Source of the DNA: CAYRUZ01 sp964427895
GTDB lineage: Bacteria; Patescibacteriota; Gracilibacteria; Peribacterales; Peribacteraceae
DNA: 6,568 bases
Direction of reading: 5' to 3'
Assembly (NCBI GenBank): GCA_964427895.1
Contig: CAYRUZ010000031.1
Location: 1 to 6,568, forward strand
The position numbers were made by a program, and so were the translations under genes. The number at the start of each line of letters is the position of its first letter. Position 1 is the first letter of the stretch. Under the pieces are notes generated by a model that saw only the letters and a list, made by a program, of their open reading frames with translations, was not told the origin of the DNA and ran no database searches. Below are positions 1-4,467 of the stretch, piece after piece.

Positions 1-48
1 GGACTCATAAGCCCGGGGTCGCCGGTTCAATCCCGGCCCGTGACACCA
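1..48 (+). tRNA. 3' part of a tRNA with CAT anticodon (elongator Met or Ile2), cut by the window edge
   Basis: The gene is seen from inside the anticodon stem to its 3' end. The anticodon CAT is at 6-8, after T33 (position 5) and before AA. The variable loop is 16-20. The T stem GCCGG/CCGGC (21-25 and 33-37) pairs perfectly around the loop TTCAATC. The acceptor 3' strand is 38-44, the discriminator is A45, and CCA is encoded at 46-48. Base 72 is C, so base 1 should be G. The initiator hallmarks (unpaired position 1:72 and three G:C pairs next to the anticodon loop) are absent, which points to elongator Met or lysidine-modified Ile2. Bases 31 (A3) and 39 (G11) would form an A-G mismatch. The D arm and 5' acceptor strand lie outside the window. 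Confidence 0.9.
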
Positions 49-54
49 TTTTTT
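49..54 (+). terminator. T6 tract directly after the tRNA
   Basis: Six T residues follow the CCA end immediately. With the GC-rich T arm and acceptor stem just upstream, this could end or slow transcription of the tRNA. There is no separate hairpin, so the call is tentative. Confidence 0.4.
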
Positions 55-103
55 CATGTGTATAAAACACGGCGAAACACACAGTGAATATTGTCGTATA
101 TGT

Positions 104-131
104 TTGACAAATATACATTAAATTGTATAAA
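104..131 (+). promoter_or_regulatory. sigma70-like promoter for the 220-756 gene
   Basis: There is a perfect -35 TTGACA at 104-109, a 16-bp AT-rich spacer, and the -10 TATAAA at 126-131. The segment sits in an AT-rich island within GC-rich DNA, between the tRNA and the first protein gene. Transcription would begin near 138 and leave a leader of about 80 bases before the ATG at 220. This is the best promoter match in the window. Confidence 0.75.
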
Positions 132-169
132 TTACATTGATCCTTGCAACCATCGGACTGCAGAGAGCC

Positions 170-210
170 ACCAGGGCGTTTCGCGCCTTGGTTCCCTCTT
201 TGCAGGAGGG
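170..210 (+). promoter_or_regulatory. Leader RNA with two hairpins, the second covering the Shine-Dalgarno
   Basis: Hairpin 1 pairs 170-178 with 184-192 around a 5-base loop, about 9 bp with one G-T pair. Hairpin 2 pairs CCCTC (194-198) with GAGGG (206-210) around a 7-base loop. Its 3' arm is most of the Shine-Dalgarno AGGAGGG at 204-210, so the folded leader would hide the ribosome binding site of the ATG at 220. Hairpin 1 followed by TTCCCTCTTT could also act as a weak terminator. Possible roles are a thermosensor-like or protein-controlled translation switch, or no regulation at all. The pairing is seen; the regulation is inferred. It matches no riboswitch class that I recognise. Confidence 0.45.
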
Positions 211-219
211 TGACACACA

Positions 220-756
220 ATGTTCGCCTCAGGAGTCGGAGTGATGAAGCGTAACGTGAGACGGGGTCTGCTGCTGGTGCTGGCGACGGCCATGGCGGCC
301 GTGTGGCACAGCGTGAACAGCTACCTCGAGGCGCTCGCCGAGGACCGCTACTGCGTGTCCTGCTGGCCGAGCCACACCGGACTGAAAGACTGGAAAGATT
401 CAGCGTTCGACGGAGCGTGGGCCCCGCGAGGCTTCAAGCACGGGACGTGCTGGGTCACGGGCTATAAACCGACGATCGACGGCCGCAAGCGCACCATCCG
501 AACCGTCGCAATTCAGGACGACACGGACAAGGTGACGGTGTACGTGCTCGTGGACGGAAAGCTGAGCGGCGTCTATGACGGAGAGAAACGCGAAGGATCC
601 TTCCCCGGCATCACGAAGGGGACCGACCCGCGACGCCCGACCGAGTACGACCGCCGAGCCTATAAGCTGTTGGCGGAACAGATCGAGAAGCCGAATCTCA
701 TCAAGGGAGGCGAAAGTCAGGGACTGTTCCGCATGCCCTCCTTGAGCGACAAATGA
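220..756 (+). CDS. Small exported protein of unknown function
   Basis: The product is 178 residues from the ATG at 220, or 170 from the in-frame ATG at 244. Both starts have good ribosome sites: AGGAGGG at 204-210 is 9 bases before 220, and AGGAG at 231-235 is 8 bases before 244. From the 244 start the N-terminus looks like a signal peptide: K2, R3, R6 and R7, a hydrophobic stretch at about 8-21, and a possible signal peptidase I site after Ala30-Leu31-Ala32. An uncleaved membrane anchor is the alternative. The exported part begins with a CxxC pair (C37, C40), has a third cysteine at C69, is rich in charged residues and Trp, and has a beta-like segment around VTVYVLVDG. I recognise no family. 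It has its own promoter upstream and a terminator just downstream, so it is probably transcribed alone. The odd cysteine number leaves room for an intermolecular disulfide or a ligand. Confidence 0.8.
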   Translation: MFASGVGVMKRNVRRGLLLVLATAMAAVWHSVNSYLEALAEDRYCVSCWPSHTGLKDWKDSAFDGAWAPRGFKHGTCWVTGYKPTIDGRKRTIRTVAIQDDTDKVTVYVLVDGKLSGVYDGEKREGSFPGITKGTDPRRPTEYDRRAYKLLAEQIEKPNLIKGGESQGLFRMPSLSDK

Positions 757-775
757 TCGGAGAATGAAGCAAAGA

Positions 776-819
776 GGCCACCCCCGCCGCGTCGGAAGAT
801 GCGGCGGGGTGCCTTTATT
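776..819 (+). terminator. Strong hairpin terminator after the 220-756 gene
   Basis: The arms at about 776-790 and 801-813 pair through nine consecutive G:C/C:G pairs (782-790 with 801-809), then A-T and C-G after a bulged C. The loop is 10 bases (791-800) and is followed by TTTATT. It starts 20 bases after the TGA of the upstream gene. The U tract is imperfect. The ATG at 799 of the next open frame falls across the loop and 3' arm of this hairpin. Confidence 0.75.
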
Positions 820-864
820 GTGGAAGAGAACGCGGCCCACATACGGGATAAGGGATGGCACGTT

Positions 865-2412
865 GTGCAAGCACAGTCGTTCTTAACGGACAAATACGCG
901 TGGTACCATCGGGCGGTGGATCGACTTCTCCGACTGTGGTTTTGCGTAGCCGTGCTGGCAGCCATCGCGTATGCGGGATGGGCCCTGGCTCGCTTTGCGC
1001 CTGCGGCCGTCGCGTCCGTTGCGGTATTGCTCGGAATCATCGCCGCCATGTTCGCAGTGCAATCGCATCGTGACTCTACGCGCGGCAAAAAGCGCCGGCG
1101 CGGAGTCTGGAAACGCACGATTCCTTCTGTCGTCATCCTCGCGACATTCTGCGTCGGCTGGGCAGCGGGTGGACTGAACCCCTGGGGCGTCAACGAGTGG
1201 ATGGACAACTCCGTCGAGTATGCCCGCGACATGCTCACGCCCGCTGGCGGATACGCCCAGCACTTACGGCCCGTGCTCATGAGCGAGAAACAGATCAAAG
1301 GCCATGAGGAGAACGCGCTGAAACTGAGCTTCAACCACTATGATGTTGGCAAGAAACTCCTTGTCTCCTTCATGAGCGGACTCGCCATCGTCGACGGCGA
1401 AAAGGCGCAGTTCGTGAGCGGCACCGGCGTGATGCTGTCACTCACGCATTTGCTGCCCGACGGCTCGTTCATCTACTACTGGCCCAACGACCGCAAACCC
1501 ATGGCAAGGGTCCAGCGTCTCGCTCGCGCGGTGATTCTCGGCGGCACGCTGCATCTGATCTGGGAACGGGGCGTCATCGGCCTGTACGTGCATCACTGGG
1601 GCGATGAATTCGAGGGCGAGCTCTACCACCCCGGACGCATCTTCGAGCCCATTCCAGCCTCGTTCCCCCGCGCGCCGCTGAAGCATGACGGCGTGGTTGT
1701 CGGCGAGTGCGGCACCGAACGCGACATCCACGACATGGTACGTATCTTCGACATCGAGACGGGGGCGCTCAAGCGCTCGATCGATCTCATCAAACTGATC
1801 GATTCCCCTGAGGGGAAAGAGATTTCCAGCATGATCAACTTCTGCGGAGACGTGCTGCACTTCAACGACATCCGCGTCATCAAAACCGAGCAGGAAGCCG
1901 CGTATTTCCCGGACGGCAAAGTCGGCGACATCCTCGTGTCGTTGCGCAACGTGAACACGATGATGCTCATCGACAGCGCCGGGACGAAGATCAAATGGCA
2001 CGTCACCGACCTCACAAAGCAACAGCATGCCCCGCGCATCACCGACCGAGGGACGATCCTCGCCTTCGACAACTTAGGCTCCACGCGCCCCCAGAACGGC
2101 CGCGCCCGCATCACGGAGATCGACATCAAAACGCGCAAAGTCGTCGGCGCATGGGAAGCACCCGCGGGCGAGAAGTTCGAGGCGCGCTTCCGGGGAAAGA
2201 TCGACGCCTACGGCAAAACGCTCTTCATCCAGGACCAAAACGTCTACGAGACGACGAACCAGATGTTCGCCTTGGAATGCCCCAGCTTGCCCATCTCCGA
2301 CGCGTGCGTCCGCAAGCCGGTGTTCGCCGGAAGGCAGCCGGAGTACCTGTTCGACAATGCCGTCTTCTGCGGTGACGATTGCATGGGTCCCACGGAAAAA
2401 AGCCCGGAATGA
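865..2412 (+). CDS. Membrane-anchored arylsulfotransferase-like (ASST family) beta-propeller protein
   Basis: ASST-type enzymes move sulfate between phenolic compounds without PAPS, using a histidine intermediate on a beta-propeller outside the cytoplasm. The start is uncertain. The frame opens at ATG 799, but that codon lies in the upstream terminator hairpin, so I prefer GTG 865, with AAGGGA at 850-855 (515 residues). GTG 820 is another option. Three membrane spans are visible at about 22-42, 45-66 and 85-103. The basic loop at 69-84 should be cytoplasmic, which places the C-terminal domain outside. The family signature is in the second half: HFND (H332, N334, D335), then GDILVSLRN with R361, a strand ending IKW, QQH with H388, and a TILAFDN strand before a TEIDIKT turn. 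H332, R361 and H388 are the likely active-site residues. The usual QHD motif reads QHA here. The substrate is unknown, and a non-catalytic propeller is possible. No clear promoter was found. Confidence 0.72.
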   Translation: MQAQSFLTDKYAWYHRAVDRLLRLWFCVAVLAAIAYAGWALARFAPAAVASVAVLLGIIAAMFAVQSHRDSTRGKKRRRGVWKRTIPSVVILATFCVGWAAGGLNPWGVNEWMDNSVEYARDMLTPAGGYAQHLRPVLMSEKQIKGHEENALKLSFNHYDVGKKLLVSFMSGLAIVDGEKAQFVSGTGVMLSLTHLLPDGSFIYYWPNDRKPMARVQRLARAVILGGTLHLIWERGVIGLYVHHWGDEFEGELYHPGRIFEPIPASFPRAPLKHDGVVVGECGTERDIHDMVRIFDIETGALKRSIDLIKLIDSPEGKEISSMINFCGDVLHFNDIRVIKTEQEAAYFPDGKVGDILVSLRNVNTMMLIDSAGTKIKWHVTDLTKQQHAPRITDRGTILAFDNLGSTRPQNGRARITEIDIKTRKVVGAWEAPAGEKFEARFRGKIDAYGKTLFIQDQNVYETTNQMFALECPSLPISDACVRKPVFAGRQPEYLFDNAVFCGDDCMGPTEKSPE

Positions 2413-2421
2413 CCCGGGCTT
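2396..2421 (-). terminator. Rho-independent terminator of the minus-strand lipoprotein gene
   Basis: An 8-bp stem pairs 2400-2407 with 2414-2421 (AAGCCCGG with CCGGGCTT) around a 6-base loop. Read on the minus strand it is followed by six T (2401 to 2396). It begins 20 bases after the lipoprotein stop. It lies inside the final codons of the convergent ASST-like gene, whose TGA (2410-2412) is in the loop. On the plus strand the same hairpin has no T tract, so it would be a weak terminator in that direction. Confidence 0.85.
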
Positions 2422-2440
2422 GATGTTCGGCGCGTAAGGG

Positions 2441-3421
2441 TTACCACTCGCAGGGCATGATGACCTGCTCGATGGGATCGCCAAGGTTTTCAAACGACAC
2501 TTTAAGAACCGACGACGCATCGTATTTCTTCAGATCCTTCCACTCCTCGCATCCGCCGTCGTTTTCGGCATCGCCTTCGTACGTGCCGCGGCGTTGGACG
2601 ACGATGTTGCCGGCGTCATCGCGGCGAACGGCGACGTCATATCCCCCGCCAGCGTAATAATGCGAGAAGCCAGCGAGGATGTTGGTCTTCTTATAGATGG
2701 ATGGATCGACGTACTGCAGAACTAGGGGCGCATCCGCCTCCATATCGTCGAGGAGGAGCCTATCTTCGATATCGCCCGAAAGCACCAGGTACGTCTTGGT
2801 CGTTTGGACGTTGTTCTCATCAGGCGTCGTTGATGCGGATTCGATGTGCATGGAGACAGCCTCGCCGTGTTCTGTGTCTTGCTCGTGGCAGAACGCGAGA
2901 GTCGACTGGTCCACGGGAGAGACAAACCCCTTCAGCTCGATGGTCACGTCTCCGGGAAGTTCCACGTCTTTGACGAGCTCCGTCGTGGTGCACGTCCCCG
3001 ACTCGTCGCCGTAGCGGCGCTCCACCGTGAAACGGTGCGGATCATGGAACTGCGTGACGATGATCTCCTCGCCTTCTCCGGCGAACCACGAAGTAAGGAC
3101 CGCGACGGTCTCGCCCTTTCCGGCCGGCTGCGCATACGGACCGTACGCGGAAGGATTGACGTACTGGAGTTCGCCGACGATCTCGCCGAGGTCGATCGAG
3201 GTCGTCACGGCACCCGCCAACGCGAGCGTGGCCTTGGTGTGCTGCACCGCTTGGTCATCCTCGCTGACCGTTTTGCTGAATGTCACAGTAAGAGCGGTGG
3301 AGCCGCTGGCGGTCGGCGCGGCCGACGAGGAAGAGGAGGAAGAGGCACCCGGCGCATCGGTCGGCGTGCAGGCAACGAGAAGCAAAGCGAATGAGGCAAG
3401 AAGGAGTGGGCGTGTATGCAT
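2441..3421 (-). CDS. Lipoprotein with two copies of one cysteine-containing domain, function unknown
   Basis: The product is 326 residues. The N-terminus is a lipoprotein signal peptide: R4, a hydrophobic run from about 5 to 16, and the lipobox LVAC with Cys18 as the lipidated residue. A Ser/Ala/Thr-rich spacer follows, including seven Ser in a row at 27-33, typical of an anchored surface protein. The mature part holds two related units, about 45-180 and 205-326. LQYVNPSAY (85-93) matches LQYVDPSIY (235-243). WFAGEGEE matches YYAGGGYD. VERR matches VQRR. The last halves carry C144/C178 in unit 1 and C291/C324 in unit 2, spaced 34 and 33, suggesting one disulfide per unit. I know no named family for it. 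The start is fixed by an in-frame TAG four codons upstream. The nearest AGGAG is 14 bases from the ATG, which is long. A terminator follows the stop. Confidence 0.88.
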   Translation of the reverse strand: MHTRPLLLASFALLLVACTPTDAPGASSSSSSSAAPTASGSTALTVTFSKTVSEDDQAVQHTKATLALAGAVTTSIDLGEIVGELQYVNPSAYGPYAQPAGKGETVAVLTSWFAGEGEEIIVTQFHDPHRFTVERRYGDESGTCTTTELVKDVELPGDVTIELKGFVSPVDQSTLAFCHEQDTEHGEAVSMHIESASTTPDENNVQTTKTYLVLSGDIEDRLLLDDMEADAPLVLQYVDPSIYKKTNILAGFSHYYAGGGYDVAVRRDDAGNIVVQRRGTYEGDAENDGGCEEWKDLKKYDASSVLKVSFENLGDPIEQVIMPCEW

Positions 3422-3527
3422 GACTCGATTCTAGTCTCCTGCACACTCTATGCAATCGTGCTTTTTTGAAGCGAAATACATCAGTCTCCCAGTGGCATTC
3501 AACTCCGGACTGCCGCATACTCCAGCC
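3422..3527. other. Divergent intergenic region between lipoprotein and hydrolase genes
   Basis: About 106 bases separate the two divergent starts. A T6 run lies at about 3461-3466. No convincing -35/-10 pair was found for either direction, although both genes need a promoter here. An in-frame ATG at 3450 could extend the hydrolase by 26 residues, but neither that ATG nor the one at 3528 has a recognisable Shine-Dalgarno. Confidence 0.4.
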
Positions 3528-4250
3528 ATGTCCCGCCTGCTGCTCTGCCTTCATGGCTGGGGAGGATCGGCCGAATCATTCACGGAACTCCGCACCGCGT
3601 TGCAGGGGGCAGACCTGGATATCCTTACGCCAAACCTGCCGGGTTTCGGCGGGCAGGCCGACCCGCCGCATCCATGGACCATCGATGATTACGCGGACTG
3701 GGTGGAGTCATGGCTGGAAGAACAGCGGCCCGGACACGGCCGCTACAGCATCGTGGGCCACTCGCACGGCGGGCGCATCGCCATCAAACTCGCACTGCGG
3801 GACAAAGAACGCATCGATCATCTTTTCCTCTGCGCCGCTGCTGGCATCCGGCACGCACGGCACTTCAAGCGCATCATCGGTCTCACGTTGGCCAAGAGCG
3901 GCAAATTCTTCATGAGCATCCCCGGCATGAGCGTGCTGGAGCCGGTTGCGAAGAAAGTCCTGTACAAGCTCGTACGCGTGCACGACTACGAAAAAGCCAA
4001 TCCCGTCATGCGTAATACGATGATCCTCGTCACTCGCGAGGATATGCGGCCGCTGCTGCCGCTCGTCGCCGTACCGACGGATCTCTTCTGGGGCGAACAG
4101 GACGCCATGACGCCAATCAGCGATGGCATCGCGATGCAAAAGGCCATCGCCGGCAGTCATCTACACCGGTTCACCGGCGTTCGCCACGGCGTGCACCGAG
4201 ACCGGGCTCCGCAGATCGCGGAGGTCATACGCAAGACTCTCCTCCCCTAA
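3528..4250 (+). CDS. Alpha/beta hydrolase fold enzyme
   Basis: A 240-residue cytoplasmic protein, the usual size for a single-domain alpha/beta hydrolase. Strand 1 runs straight into HGWGG (9-13), the oxyanion-hole motif. NLPGFG (36-41) follows, then the nucleophile elbow GHSHGG with Ser79. The acid is Asp192 in WGEQDAMTP, and the base is His220 in GVRHGVH, so the Ser-Asp-His triad is complete. The segment between about 110 and 165 would form the cap that sets specificity. It is probably an esterase or C-C hydrolase of the MenH/BioH/epoxide-hydrolase superfamily, but the substrate cannot be read from sequence. ATG 3528 was preferred because the first strand begins at once, as the fold requires. 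The upstream ATG 3450 adds a segment without family resemblance. No Shine-Dalgarno or terminator is evident. It seems to be a single gene, divergent from the lipoprotein. Confidence 0.9.
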   Translation: MSRLLLCLHGWGGSAESFTELRTALQGADLDILTPNLPGFGGQADPPHPWTIDDYADWVESWLEEQRPGHGRYSIVGHSHGGRIAIKLALRDKERIDHLFLCAAAGIRHARHFKRIIGLTLAKSGKFFMSIPGMSVLEPVAKKVLYKLVRVHDYEKANPVMRNTMILVTREDMRPLLPLVAVPTDLFWGEQDAMTPISDGIAMQKAIAGSHLHRFTGVRHGVHRDRAPQIAEVIRKTLLP

Positions 4251-4255
4251 CGCTC

Positions 4256-4357
4256 TCACATGCTCGGCATGACGATGAACAGGAGATCGAAGAACATCGT
4301 TGCCAGGATGAAGCCTGCAGCGACGTAATACAGCGGAGGATGTTTGGTTTTCTCCAT
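4256..4357 (-). CDS. Possible 33-residue single-span membrane peptide
   Basis: On the minus strand, ATG at 4357-4355 opens a 33-residue frame ending in TGA at 4258-4256. The peptide begins MEKTKHPPLYY and continues as one hydrophobic span of about 20 residues (roughly 10-31), with a single Asp (D24) inside, ending VMPSM. Basic residues at the N-terminus and none at the C-terminus predict N-in topology. An exact TATAAT lies on the same strand at 4384-4379, which would put the transcript start about 15 bases before the ATG. No Shine-Dalgarno is present, so initiation would be near-leaderless. The gene is convergent with the hydrolase, with stops 6 bases apart. It shares the AT-rich region with the murF-like gene on the other side. 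I know no family. A chance frame is possible. Confidence 0.45.
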   Translation of the reverse strand: MEKTKHPPLYYVAAGFILATMFFDLLFIVMPSM

Positions 4358-4376
4358 AGGTGGGGTATGGGGACAA

Positions 4377-4388
4377 TTATTATAATAA
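4377..4388. promoter_or_regulatory. AT-rich palindrome giving a TATAAT on both strands
   Basis: TTATTATAATAA is a perfect 12-bp inverted repeat. It yields TATAAT at 4381-4386 on the plus strand, facing the murF-like gene, and at 4384-4379 on the minus strand, facing the 33-residue frame. It lies in the only AT-rich stretch of the right half of the window, between the two. No good -35 hexamer is spaced correctly on the plus strand. On the minus strand the best is a weak TATTTT at 17 bp. It could be a shared divergent promoter or an operator. Confidence 0.45.
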
Positions 4389-4467
4389 CACATTTTCAAC
4401 AAAAATACAATGTAGGAGACCGGTGGGGAAACAGTGATTTTAGGGTATTCTGAAGCCCATCAGTCCA

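Noticed and set aside
5..220. Minus-strand frame of 71 codons ending in a GIEPATPG-like peptide
   Set aside because: That peptide is the familiar artefact of translating the antisense of a tRNA T arm. The rest crosses an AT-rich promoter region.
1438..2028. Minus-strand frames over the ASST-like gene
   Set aside because: The plus-strand protein carries the family motifs. The antisense products do not look like proteins.
3320..3360. Purine-rich low-complexity stretch on the plus strand
   Set aside because: It is the reverse of the Ser codons in the lipoprotein spacer, not an independent repeat or CRISPR element.
2846..3394. Plus-strand frame of 182 codons
   Set aside because: It is antisense to the lipoprotein gene, which has a lipobox, duplicated domain and terminator. 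The product is Arg-rich shadow sequence.
4260..4272. Short inverted repeat CATGC-TCG-GCATG after the hydrolase stop
   Set aside because: It has a five-base stem without a following T tract, too weak to call a terminator for the hydrolase gene.
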